This document shows, in pieces, positions 32,320 to 40,049 of a DNA stretch of 64,000 nucleotides. The notes below the pieces were generated by a model that ran no database searches, was not told the DNA's origin, and saw nothing but the letters and a program-made list of their open reading frames with translations. Position numbers and translations under genes: made by a program. The DNA lies in NCBI RefSeq assembly GCF_016863315.1, contig NZ_BOOQ01000015.1:62001-126000 (forward strand), read 5' to 3'. How positions within the stretch are numbered: the stretch's first letter is position 1; each line of letters begins with the position of its first letter. This DNA is from Planotetraspora silvatica. GTDB lineage: Bacteria > Actinomycetota > Actinomycetes > Streptosporangiales > Streptosporangiaceae.

Positions 32320-33417
32320 CTATGGGCGGGCCCGGCCCGACCGGCGCATCTCCTTGTGGATGACCTTCCACTTGCGGGTCTCCTCACTCTGGAGACGCGC
32401 GTCGGTCCTGCGGGCCATCCAGGCGGCCTCACGCTGGAGCTTGTGCCAGCTCTCCAGCCGCCGCACGGGCAGTTCCCCCGACTCGACCGCCGCCTGTACG
32501 GCACAGCCGGGCTCCTCCCCATGGGCGCAGTCGGAGAACCGGCACCGCCCGGCCAACTCCTCGATGTCGGAGAAGACGAGGTCGACGCCGTCGCTCATCT
32601 CGTACAGGCCGACCCGGCGGATGCCGGGGGTGTCGATGACGAGCCCGCCCCCGGGCAGCGGGATCAGCTCCCGATGGACGGTCGTGTGCCTGCCCCGGCC
32701 GTCGGCCGCCCGGACCTGCTGGGTGTCCATCACCTCGCCCTGGGCGAGGGCGTTGACCAGAGTGGACTTGCCCGCCCCCGAGGGACCGAGCACCACCGCG
32801 GTCCTGGAGCCGGCGAGATGAGCGCGGACGAGGTCCACGCCGTCGCCGGTCAGCGAGCTGATCGCATGGACGTCCACCCCCGGCACCGAGGACGCGACGT
32901 CGGCGAGCAGGTCGTCGAGCCCCATCTCGAACAGGTCGGTCTTGGTGATCAGGACGACGGGCATGCCGCCGCTCTCCCAGGCCAGCGCGACAAGGCGCTC
33001 GATCCTGCCGAGATCGGCGAAATCGGTGGAGTGCATCGACGGCTCGGCGACGAACACGACGTCGACGTTGGCGGCCAGTACCTGGCCCTGCCCGTCTCCG
33101 GACAGGCCGCCCCTGGACATGCGGCTGACGCCGCCTCGGACGAAGGCCGTGGTGCGGGGAAGTACCTCGTCGAGCTCGTAGCGGCCCTCAGGGAGCCGAT
33201 GGAGGGCCACCCAGTCACCCACGCAGGGAAGGGCGATCGGGTCGGCCGCGGAGGCCCTGCGGACGTGTGAGCCGTACCGGGCCTGGTGTGTGCCGTCGGC
33301 GGCGATGACTTCGGCGGCGCCGCGGTCGACCCGTGCCACCCGGGCGGGAACGGTGCCCGCGGGAAGCTCGGAATAGCGGTCGTCCTGCCAGCCGAGAAGC
33401 GAGAGATCGAACAACAT
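32320..33417 (-). CDS. rsgA: Ribosome small subunit-dependent GTPase A, 365 aa
   Basis: The protein has an N-terminal OB fold, then a circularly permuted GTPase: TKTD (G4), GPSGAGKSTLVNAL (G1) and DTPGIRR (G3). A C-terminal zinc site follows, CRFSDCAHGEEPGC. RsgA helps mature the 30S subunit. ATG 33417 is used here; GTG 33429 in frame would add four residues and lies closer to GAAGGG. A 17-codon leader ORF and a hairpin that covers the GTG and its ribosome site lie directly upstream, so translation of rsgA may be regulated. Confidence 0.93.
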   Translation of the reverse strand: MLFDLSLLGWQDDRYSELPAGTVPARVARVDRGAAEVIAADGTHQARYGSHVRRASAADPIALPCVGDWVALHRLPEGRYELDEVLPRTTAFVRGGVSRMSRGGLSGDGQGQVLAANVDVVFVAEPSMHSTDFADLGRIERLVALAWESGGMPVVLITKTDLFEMGLDDLLADVASSVPGVDVHAISSLTGDGVDLVRAHLAGSRTAVVLGPSGAGKSTLVNALAQGEVMDTQQVRAADGRGRHTTVHRELIPLPGGGLVIDTPGIRRVGLYEMSDGVDLVFSDIEELAGRCRFSDCAHGEEPGCAVQAAVESGELPVRRLESWHKLQREAAWMARRTDARLQSEETRKWKVIHKEMRRSGRARP

Positions 33418-33421
33418 TCGG

Positions 33422-33450
33422 TGAGACACCCTTCGGAAACGGGTGCCTCA
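33422..33450 (-). promoter_or_regulatory. Hairpin that masks the rsgA ribosome site
   Basis: On the transcript, TGAGGCACCC (33450-33441) pairs with GGGTGTCTCA (33431-33422), 10 bp with one G-U, loop of 9. The 3' arm holds most of the GAAGGG site and the GTG start of rsgA. The 5' arm begins 9 bases after the stop of the leader ORF, so a ribosome finishing the leader would open it. Confidence 0.6.
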
Positions 33451-33459
33451 GCGAGAAGA

Positions 33460-33513
33460 CTAGGCGGGCACCCGGAGGTTGATGGACGGCATGCTCGTCA
33501 GAAAGACCCGCAT
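33460..33513 (-). CDS. 17-codon leader ORF upstream of rsgA
   Basis: The ORF encodes MRVFLTSMPSINLRVPA. It has an exceptionally strong ribosome site, GGGAGGTGAGG, 4-7 bases before its ATG, matching the anti-Shine-Dalgarno sequence over seven bases. A TAGGGT box, which may be a -10 element, lies about 50 bases upstream on the same strand. The stop is 42 bases before rsgA ATG. I know no family for this peptide. It could be a regulatory leader whose translation or stalling controls the hairpin before rsgA, or a small functional peptide. Confidence 0.65.
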   Translation of the reverse strand: MRVFLTSMPSINLRVPA

Positions 33514-33617
33514 GATCCTCACCTCCCGAATCTCCGCGGCCGCATGGGAAAGCGGCATTGCCAGAACCCTAACGGAGCTCCCCCACCCCTCCGCAACCCA
33601 TTTCCCCACCCCTCCGC

Positions 33618-34075
33618 CGTGATCATGCACAGGTTCGGGAAGAGTGCCTCCCACCTGCACAAACCCCGAGCGTGATCATGCACAGGTTCGGAGATCCGGC
33701 GCCGACCTGCGACGACCCCCGCCGTGATCATGCACTGATTCGGTGACACACGCACCGACCAGGCAACTCTCCGAGCGTGATCATGCACAGGTTCAGGGAA
33801 AGGGCGCCCGACCTGGGCACTCCAAGCACGTGATCATGCAGGGGCCGAGGGCACACTTGCCGCTTTCATCGGTCACTGCATGATCACGTACGGCAAAGCG
33901 CCAGCTCAGCACGGCCTTCCCCGAAGCCGCGCATGATCACGATCGGCCTTCACCCAGGTCAGGACCACTTCTCCCGAAGCCGTGCATGATCACGGCGGGA
34001 GTCGCGGCAGCGCGGAGGGCCTTTCTCCGAACCTGTGCATGATCACGCCCCAGGGGTGGCCTGTGCATGATCACG
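33618..34075. repeat. Repeat cluster 1: ten copies of CGTGATCATGCAC, five facing five
   Basis: Forward cores start at 33618, 33671, 33723, 33776 and 33829; inverted cores start at 33876, 33929, 33982, 34035 and 34063. Spacing is 52-53 bases, except 47 at the centre and 28 for the last. Most forward units continue as CAGGTTCGG, then about 12 variable bases, then GACCTG, giving each unit its own small dyad. The last two inverted copies are a 28-base tandem duplication. The cluster fills the gap between the rsgA leader region and the glyA stop and holds no gene. Confidence 0.92.
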
Positions 34076-34095
34076 CCCCAGGGCGCGGGGGTGGG

Positions 34096-35355
34096 TCAGG
34101 AGAGGCCGGGGGCGGGGAACTGGGCGGTGAGGTCGCTGACCTCCCGGTGGACCCGCCCGATCACGTCCTCGGCGTCGCCCTTGGCCACGGCCGTGACGAC
34201 CTCGTCGATCCAGGCGCCGATCTGCCGCATCTCCGCCTCGCCCATGCCCCGCGACGTCACCGACGGCGTGCCGATCCGGATGCCGGAGGGGTCGAACGGC
34301 TTGCGCGGGTCGAACGGCACCGTGTTGTAGTTCGTCTCCAGGCCGGCCCGGTCGAGGGCCTTGGCCGCGGGCTTGCCCCCGATCCCCTTGGGCGTGAGGT
34401 CCATCAGGATCAGGTGGTTGTCGGTGCCGCCCGAGACGAGGTCGAACCCTCTGCCCGCGAGTTCGTCGGCGAGCGCCTGGGCGTTCTTCACGACCTGCGC
34501 GGCGTACGCCTTGAAGTCCGGCTGGGCGGCCTCGTGCAGGGCCACGGCGATGGCGGCCGTCGTGTGGTTGTGCGGTCCGCCCTGCAGACCCGGGAAGACG
34601 GCCTTGTTGAGGGCGGTCGCGTGCTCGTCCGAGGTCGCCATCAGCATGGCGCCGCGCGGTCCGCGCAGGGTCTTGTGCGTGGTCGTGGAGATCACGTCGG
34701 CGTGGCCGACCGGCGACGGGTGAGCCCCACCGGCGACGAGGCCGGCGATGTGCGCGATGTCGGCCGCGAGGACCGCGCCGACCTCACGGGCGATCTCGGC
34801 GAACGCCGGGAAGTCGATCGTGCGCGGGATCGCGGTGCCGCCGCAGAAGATCAGCTTGGGCCGGTGCTCCAGCGCCAGCGCGCGGACCTCGTCCATGTCG
34901 ATGCGGCCGGTCTCCTTGCGCACGCCGTACCGGACCGAGTTGAACCACTTGCCGGTGGCCGAGACCGACCAGCCGTGGGTGAGGTGGCCGCCGAACGGGA
35001 GACCCATGCCGAGCACGGTGTCACCGGGGTTCAGGAACGCCAGGTAGATCGCCAGGTTCGCGGGCGAGCCCGAGTACGGCTGGACGTTGGCGTGGTTCAC
35101 CCCGAACAGCGACTTGGCCCGTTCCACCGCGATGGTCTCGATCTGGTCGATGACCTGCTGACCCTCGTAGTACCGCTTGCCCGCGTAGCCCTCGGAGTAC
35201 TTGTTCGTGAGGACCGTTCCCGTGGCCTCGAGAACGGCCCTGGAGACGTAGTTCTCCGACGCGATGAGCTTGACCGTGTCGGCCTGCCGCCGTTCCTCGG
35301 CCGTGATGAGCCCGGCGATCTCGGGATCGACGGAGTTCAGCGAGTTCCCAGCCAT
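34096..35355 (-). CDS. glyA: Serine hydroxymethyltransferase, 419 aa
   Basis: This PLP enzyme makes glycine and 5,10-methylene-THF from serine. Visible family motifs are LIASENYVSRAVLEA near residue 32, NKYSEGYAGKRYYEG, and the PLP lysine region STTTHKTLRGPRG at about residue 230. Length is normal. ATG 35355 follows AAGGAAGCGCC. A ZTP riboswitch in the 5' leader connects expression to folate-linked one-carbon supply. Repeat cluster 1 begins about 20 bases after the stop. Confidence 0.97.
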   Translation of the reverse strand: MAGNSLNSVDPEIAGLITAEERRQADTVKLIASENYVSRAVLEATGTVLTNKYSEGYAGKRYYEGQQVIDQIETIAVERAKSLFGVNHANVQPYSGSPANLAIYLAFLNPGDTVLGMGLPFGGHLTHGWSVSATGKWFNSVRYGVRKETGRIDMDEVRALALEHRPKLIFCGGTAIPRTIDFPAFAEIAREVGAVLAADIAHIAGLVAGGAHPSPVGHADVISTTTHKTLRGPRGAMLMATSDEHATALNKAVFPGLQGGPHNHTTAAIAVALHEAAQPDFKAYAAQVVKNAQALADELAGRGFDLVSGGTDNHLILMDLTPKGIGGKPAAKALDRAGLETNYNTVPFDPRKPFDPSGIRIGTPSVTSRGMGEAEMRQIGAWIDEVVTAVAKGDAEDVIGRVHREVSDLTAQFPAPGLS

Positions 35356-35387
35356 GGCGCTTCCTTGTCCGTATCGGCGATGACGGC

Positions 35388-35487
35388 GGCCCAGGCGCAC
35401 GGCCTCCGCGAGAATGCTCCCCGGTGGTGCCCCACCTTGCGACGCGGCCCCATGGGGACACGCCAGCGCCAGTCGCGACTTCCCTAC
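35388..35487 (-). ncRNA. ZTP (pfl) riboswitch in the glyA leader
   Basis: The transcript contains, in order, GTCGCGACTGGCG (35475-35463 region), a returning GTCGC, GGTGGGGCACCACCGGGGAGC and, 30 bases on, GTGCGCCTGGGCC. These are the conserved segments of the pfl/ZTP motif: P1 with ACUGGCG, the CCACCGGGGAGC strand and the P3 loop CGCCUGGG. It ends about 32 bases before the glyA ATG and no T-run follows, so control of translation is more likely than termination. ZTP rises when 10-formyl-THF is short. Confidence 0.88.
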
Positions 35488-35512
35488 TTTATCGGGAGTG
35501 GTCCGGTACGGC

Positions 35513-35713
35513 TCACCCTTCCGAAATGGGGATGTCGGGGACGAGCCCGAATCCGGGGATGTCCACGCCGGCCTTCTCCACGTCCTCGGGCACACCGGAG
35601 TAGCTCGCGTACACGCGGAGGGAGTCGCCGGACTTCAGCCACTGGTTGGTCCCGGTGACCTTGACTTGTTTCGCGACAAATCCGGCTATGTCCGGGAGTT
35701 GGCCGAGCCTCAC
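35513..35713 (-). CDS. Small protein coupled to the YihY gene, 66 aa
   Basis: A GTG at 35713 overlaps the YihY-like stop codon (GTGA) and opens a frame of 66 residues with normal high-GC codon use. The sequence has a Pro/Gly/Ile-rich end (VDIPGFGLVPDIPISEG) and no membrane helix. I do not recognise it. Translational coupling is the main support. It could be a small partner of the membrane protein or a chance frame. Confidence 0.45.
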   Translation of the reverse strand: MRLGQLPDIAGFVAKQVKVTGTNQWLKSGDSLRVYASYSGVPEDVEKAGVDIPGFGLVPDIPISEG

Positions 35714-36660
35714 TCGCACCGCTCGTGCCGGGCGGTGCCGTTGAGGGGCCACAGCCGGTCGACTTCGGCGTTCAGCGTGGCGCCGATCAGCACGGCCAGA
35801 GCGGTGATGTACAGCCACAACAGCACGGCGATCGGGGCGGCCAGCGACCCGTAGATGGACAACGGCGTGAACCAGGCGGCCAGCACCTCGCGGAGGACGG
35901 TGGCGCAGAGGATCCAGATGATCAGAGCGAGCACGGCTCCCGGCGTCTCCCGCCACCAGCGGGTCCGCCTCGGGATGCTCACGTGGTAGAGCAGCGTGAG
36001 CATCAGCACCGACCCGAGGATCACCACCGGCCAGTAGAAGACCGAGACCAGCACGCCGTACCGGCTCAGGGTGTTGGACAGCAGCGTGGGGCCGATCACC
36101 AGGGTGGGCATGATGACCAGGCCGATCAGGAGCGCGGCCACGTACAGACCGAACGACAGGACCCGGGTGCGGATGATCCCCCGGGTCTCCCCCAGGCCGT
36201 ACGCGATGGAGATCAGGTCGACGTAGACGAACAGCGCGCGGGACCCCGACCACAGCGAGAGCAAAAAGCCGACGGAGATGAGCGACACCTGGCCGCCGGT
36301 CAGCACGTCGTTGAGCAGGGGCGTGACGACCCGGTCGACGGTGTTGCTGGTGAACAGCAACTCGGCCTGGTCCACGACCCACTGTTTGATCTCCAGGACG
36401 GTGGCCTCGCCGAGCATTCCGCTCAGGTGGCCCATGACGCCGAGCAGTCCCAGGACGAAGGGCGGCAGCGACAGCAGGGCGAAGAAGGCCGCCTCACCCG
36501 CGAGGCCCGTCACGCGGTAGTTGACGCCCGCCATCGTGGTCGCCTTCAACAGCGCCCAGCCGCTGGTGTCGCGGACCCAGCTCATGCGGGCACGGGCCCG
36601 CGCCATCGCGAGGCGTGAGACATGCCTCGGCCTGCGCGTCGAAGCGTCCGTGGACGTCAT
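35710..36660 (-). CDS. YihY/BrkB family inner membrane protein, 316 aa
   Basis: It has about six membrane helices with the family pattern AAFFALLSLPPFVLGLLG at about residue 60, and LWSGSRALFVYVDLISIAYG. The C-terminal helix contains PIAVLLWLYITALAVLIGA. The family was once called RNase BN but is a membrane protein of unknown role. ATG 36660 begins the protein; a TATACG box lies close upstream and the ribosome site is weak. It ends overlapping a small ORF. Confidence 0.9.
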   Translation of the reverse strand: MTSTDASTRRPRHVSRLAMARARARMSWVRDTSGWALLKATTMAGVNYRVTGLAGEAAFFALLSLPPFVLGLLGVMGHLSGMLGEATVLEIKQWVVDQAELLFTSNTVDRVVTPLLNDVLTGGQVSLISVGFLLSLWSGSRALFVYVDLISIAYGLGETRGIIRTRVLSFGLYVAALLIGLVIMPTLVIGPTLLSNTLSRYGVLVSVFYWPVVILGSVLMLTLLYHVSIPRRTRWWRETPGAVLALIIWILCATVLREVLAAWFTPLSIYGSLAAPIAVLLWLYITALAVLIGATLNAEVDRLWPLNGTARHERCE

Positions 36661-36822
36661 GGCACCCAACCGTATACACACAGTGAAGATGTCCGCGGCT
36701 CAGCGTGATCTTTGAATGCGAACACCGGCTGTTAGAACTGAGGACTACCCGCATCCGGCGTGAATACCGCCACCCGGCTCGCCCCGGGCCCTCTACGCCG
36801 TCGTCAGGCCAAGGATAGGGGG

Positions 36823-37650
36823 TTATTCCGAGCGCCTCGCCAGCGCCGGGGAATAACCGGGGCGCCGCCCCTTGCCCGGCGGCCCGGCGAACGCCTGCGC
36901 GATCTTCAGCCATGACGTCGCCGTCGCGCCCGCGGCCTCCAGACGGGTGTCGTCGAGGTGGCAGCGCTGGGTGACCAGCAGGCAGAAGTCGAGGGCAGGA
37001 CCCCGTACGACGTCCTGGGCGCCCGGCGGCCCGGCGGCCCACGGGGCGCCGTCGGGCAGGGTCAGTTCCACCCGCACGGGATCCGCGGGGAGCGCGAGGC
37101 CGCGCACCGCGAAGCCGTACGGCAGGGCACGAACGCCCAGGCTCGCCACGTGCCGCAGCCGGGCGGTCGGCACACGGACGATCCCGAGCGCGTCGGCCAC
37201 GTCCTGCCCGTGCGCCCATGTCTCCATCAGGCGTGCCGTGGCGGACGACGCCGCCGACATGTCGGGGCCGTACCAGGGAACCCGCAGCCGGGCGTCGGTC
37301 CCCGCCAGTTCCCCGATCATGCGGGTGCGGGCCGTGCCGAACCAGCCGAGGAGTTCACGCGGGCTGAGGCCGCGCGCTCCGGCGGCCAGGTCGTCGATCA
37401 CGCCCGCGCCCCGGGAGAACAGGGCGTCGCGGGCCACGCGGAACCCCTCGGGATCGGTCAGCGAGCGGGTCGCCGCGTCGTCGAACCACGCGAGATGGCT
37501 GATCTGGTCCCGTACGGCCCAGCCGGCGGCCGGGGTCGGCAGGTCCCAGGCGGCGGCGTCGAGGTCCTCCACCATGCCGGCGAGGTCGGCCGTCTCGGCT
37601 CGGAGGTCGGCGACGAGTTCGGCCATGAGCCCGGATCCTGTGATTCCCAT
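36823..37650 (-). CDS. TIGR03084-type mycothiol maleylpyruvate isomerase-like protein, 275 aa
   Basis: The N-terminal half is a DinB/MDMPI metal-binding helical bundle: WAVRDQISHLAWFDDAA supplies the first His, and ETWAHGQDVADALG the later ligands. Actinobacterial proteins of this family use or resemble mycothiol-dependent isomerases; most are of unknown substrate. ATG 37650 follows GGGAG by 5 bases. It is a single gene, divergent from the small Cys-rich ORF at 37721. Confidence 0.85.
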   Translation of the reverse strand: MGITGSGLMAELVADLRAETADLAGMVEDLDAAAWDLPTPAAGWAVRDQISHLAWFDDAATRSLTDPEGFRVARDALFSRGAGVIDDLAAGARGLSPRELLGWFGTARTRMIGELAGTDARLRVPWYGPDMSAASSATARLMETWAHGQDVADALGIVRVPTARLRHVASLGVRALPYGFAVRGLALPADPVRVELTLPDGAPWAAGPPGAQDVVRGPALDFCLLVTQRCHLDDTRLEAAGATATSWLKIAQAFAGPPGKGRRPGYSPALARRSE

Positions 37651-37720
37651 CACATCTCCCGTGACATCCGCGGGTGACACTCGGCTCACGCCAGCGTAAC
37701 CGGGGGAGAACAATGAAGAC

Positions 37721-37852
37721 ATGATCTGCGACGCGTGCAAGGACCGCAGGCACGACGACTGCCGGGGCGGGTCATGGTGCGACTGCCAGCATCAGGAGTC
37801 GCCGGACGGCCGGCGGACCGAGCCAGCCGAGAACTGGGTCAGCCAGGGGTGA
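37721..37852 (+). CDS. Cys-rich small protein, 43 aa
   Basis: It begins MICDACKDRRHDDCRGGSWC and has five Cys and two His in the first 24 residues, arranged as CxxC, C, CxC with His near by. This is a zinc-binding pattern. GGGGGAG lies about 13 bases upstream, a little far. Its place, about 100 bases before the sulfite reductase leader, may be chance. No function can be assigned. Confidence 0.6.
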   Translation: MICDACKDRRHDDCRGGSWCDCQHQESPDGRRTEPAENWVSQG

Positions 37853-37912
37853 CGACCCGTCTCGCCTGGAAAAATGAAGCAGAGGTTACAGTCCCGCATC
37901 GTGGACACGAAC

Positions 37913-37941
37913 TTGGACATCCGGGATCTCCGAGGTATCGT
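37913..37941 (+). promoter_or_regulatory. Promoter of the sulfite reductase operon
   Basis: TTGGAC (37913-37918), 17-base spacer, TATCGT (37936-37941). The expected transcription start is within a base or two of the leader ATG at 37949, so the leader peptide may be read from a leaderless transcript, as is common in actinobacteria. Confidence 0.6.
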
Positions 37942-37948
37942 CTAGGAC

Positions 37949-38032
37949 ATGCCAGCGGACCCATTGCTCGTCGTGCGACGTCACGTCGATCTTCTGCGCG
38001 TCCGTAGTGCCATCTGTATCGACGCCGGCTGA
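37949..38032 (+). CDS. 27-codon putative cysteine/sulfur leader peptide
   Basis: The peptide contains RRHVDLLRVRSAIC, close to the HVDLxRVxSAxC core of the actinobacterial leader peptides found before sulfur assimilation and cysteine genes. It has one Cys codon near the end. Its TGA lies inside the left arm of an attenuator-like hairpin. Cysteine-dependent ribosome progress through the Cys codon could decide whether that hairpin forms. The family link is from memory; the mechanism is inference. Confidence 0.75.
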   Translation: MPADPLLVVRRHVDLLRVRSAICIDAG

Positions 38033-38075
38033 CCGCTCCCTCTGTTGACCCGGGGCGCATAGCAGGCGTCTTTTT
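38021..38075 (+). terminator. Attenuator-like terminator after the leader peptide
   Basis: GACGCC plus GCT (38021-38030) pairs with AGC plus GGCGTC (38061-38070) with one mismatch, and is followed by TTTTT (38071-38075). The left arm overlaps the leader stop codon. A hairpin with a U-run here would end transcription about 100 bases before sirA. Confidence 0.6.
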
Positions 38076-38172
38076 CATGCCCTCACACTCGATGACGAGG
38101 TGGGAGGCGGCCTGCCCAGCGCGTCCCGGACCGTAGTCCGATCAGACCGATCACTCGGAAAAGGACGTGCCC

Positions 38173-39855
38173 ATGAGCACCCCGGCCCGCCCGGCGAACC
38201 GCCACCACAAGCGCCCGCGCGGCGAAGGTCAGTGGGCTCTCGGTTACCGTGAGCCGCTGAACAAGAACGAGGAGAACAAGAAGAACGACGACGGGCTCAA
38301 CGTCCGTCAGCGGATCATCGACGTCTACTCGAAGCGTGGTTTCGACTCGATCGACCCGGCCGACCTCCGGGGGCGGTTCCGCTGGTTCGGCCTGTACACG
38401 CAGCGCCGGCCCGGGATCGACGGCGGCAAGACCGCCATCCTCGAGCCCGAGGAGCTCGACGACCGCTACTTCATGCTCCGCGTCCGGATCGACGGCGGCC
38501 AGCTCAGCCTGGAGCAGCTCCGGGTGATCGCCGACATCTCCAACGAGTACGGCAGGGGCACGGCCGACATCACCGACCGGCAGAACATCCAGCTCCACTG
38601 GATCGAGGTCGAGGCGGTCCCCGACATCTGGGAGCGGCTTGAGGCCGTCGGCCTGTCCACGATGGAGGCCTGCGGCGACACTCCCCGTGTCATCCTGGGC
38701 TGCCCTCTCGCGGGCATCGACGCCGACGAGGTGATCGACGGCACCGCCCAGATCCACGAGATCGACGAGCGGTACATCGGGAGCCCGGAGTTCTCCAACC
38801 TCCCCCGGAAGTTCAAGACGGCGATCAGCGGGTGCCAGGCGCACTGCACCGTCCATGAGATCAACGACATCGCCTTCGTCGGCGTCGTGAACGAGCGGGG
38901 CGAGCAGGGCTTCGACGTCTGGGTGGGCGGCGGCCTGTCGACCAACCCGATGTTCGCCAAGCGTCTCGGCGCGTTCGTCCGGCCCGAGCAGGTCCACGAG
39001 GTCTGGGCGGGGGTCTGCGGGATCTTCCGCGACTACGGCTACCGGCGCCTGCGCCACAGGGCCCGGATCAAGTTCCTCATCAACGACTGGGGCGCGGAGA
39101 AGTTCCGCGAGGTCCTCGAGACCGAGTACCTCAAGTACGAACTGCCCGACGGTCCCGCCCCCGCGGTGCCGCGCGACGTCCGCCGCGACCATGTCGGCGT
39201 CCGCCCCCAGAAGGACGGCAACTTCTACGTGGGGTTCGCCCCCAAGGTCGGCCGGGTCAACGGCGACAAGCTGCACGAGATCGCCGACATCGCCGAGCGC
39301 CACGGGGCCACCCGGGTGCGCACGACGGTCGAGCAGAAGATGGTGATCCTCGACGTCGCGCCCGACCAGGTGGACTCGATCGTCACAGACCTCGAGGCGG
39401 CCGACCTCCAGGTCAACCCGTCGACCTTCCGCCGGCAGACCATGGCGTGCACGGGGATCGAGTTCTGCAAGCTGGCGATCGTCGAGACCAAGGCCACGGC
39501 CGCCGACCTGATCGACGAGCTGGAAAAGCGCCTTCCGGACTTCACCGAGCCGCTGACCATCAACGTCAACGGCTGCCCGAACTCCTGCGCCCGCATCCAG
39601 GTCGCCGACATCGGGCTCAAGGGCCAGTTGGTGACCAACGACAAGGGCGAGCAGGTCGAGGGCTTCCAGGTGCATCTGGGCGGCTCCGTGGGCCTCAACC
39701 CCAACTTCGGCCGCAAGGTCCGCGGGCTGAAGGCCACCACCGAGGAACTGCCCGACTACGTGGAGCGCGTGGTCCGGAACTTCGAGAAGCAGAAGAACGA
39801 GGGCGAGACCTTCAGCGAGTGGGTCCAGCGCGCGGACGAGGCCGACCTCAAGTGA
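38173..39855 (+). CDS. sirA: Ferredoxin-dependent assimilatory sulfite (or nitrite) reductase, 560 aa
   Basis: This is a siroheme-[4Fe-4S] reductase. The cluster ligands are CTGIEFC (CX5C) and CPNSC (CX3C) near residues 433 and 475. The duplicated ferrite reductase domains are visible, with TDRQNIQLHWIE and GVGVRPQKDG-like segments. Next to cysH and a sirohydrochlorin chelatase it most likely reduces sulfite to sulfide. ATG 38173 follows AAGGACG. The stop overlaps the next small gene (GTGA). A leader peptide and hairpin upstream suggest control by cysteine. Confidence 0.93.
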   Translation: MSTPARPANRHHKRPRGEGQWALGYREPLNKNEENKKNDDGLNVRQRIIDVYSKRGFDSIDPADLRGRFRWFGLYTQRRPGIDGGKTAILEPEELDDRYFMLRVRIDGGQLSLEQLRVIADISNEYGRGTADITDRQNIQLHWIEVEAVPDIWERLEAVGLSTMEACGDTPRVILGCPLAGIDADEVIDGTAQIHEIDERYIGSPEFSNLPRKFKTAISGCQAHCTVHEINDIAFVGVVNERGEQGFDVWVGGGLSTNPMFAKRLGAFVRPEQVHEVWAGVCGIFRDYGYRRLRHRARIKFLINDWGAEKFREVLETEYLKYELPDGPAPAVPRDVRRDHVGVRPQKDGNFYVGFAPKVGRVNGDKLHEIADIAERHGATRVRTTVEQKMVILDVAPDQVDSIVTDLEAADLQVNPSTFRRQTMACTGIEFCKLAIVETKATAADLIDELEKRLPDFTEPLTINVNGCPNSCARIQVADIGLKGQLVTNDKGEQVEGFQVHLGGSVGLNPNFGRKVRGLKATTEELPDYVERVVRNFEKQKNEGETFSEWVQRADEADLK

Positions 39856-40004
39856 GCGAGAGAGCGGCGCCGTTCTACTGCCCCTACTGCGGCGAGGAAG
39901 ACCTGGAGCCCTATGTCACCGAGGAGGAGAGCTACGGGTGGTACTGCCGCTCCTGCGCTCGCGCCTTCCGGGTGAAGTTCCTCGGGCTCGGCGTGCGTTC
40001 GTGA
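39852..40004 (+). CDS. Zinc-ribbon protein in the sulfur operon, 50 aa
   Basis: GTG 39852 overlaps the sirA stop. The protein has two zinc knuckles, CPYC and CRSC, 29 residues apart, and ends with a short basic strand RVKFLGLG. It sits between sirA and cysH in the operon, so it is probably a partner in sulfite or APS reduction, perhaps a redox or assembly factor. No known function. Confidence 0.8.
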   Translation: MSERAAPFYCPYCGEEDLEPYVTEEESYGWYCRSCARAFRVKFLGLGVRS

Positions 40005-40049
40005 CGAGTCGACCAGTGATCTTAGAGAAATGACGTGTGAGGAGTGGCA

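Noticed and set aside
33618-34075. CRISPR array
   Set aside because: The conserved core is only 13 bases, its orientation reverses in the middle, spacers share sequence with each other, and no cas gene is near.
33982-34300. Rightward ORF starting MHDHGG in the repeat array
   Set aside because: It begins in the repeat and runs antisense through glyA with no family resemblance; the same MHDH start appears at other repeat copies because the repeat itself encodes it.
37913-38075. SAM riboswitch before sirA
   Set aside because: The short leader, coding potential of a HVDL-type peptide and lack of SAM motif helices argue for peptide-based control.
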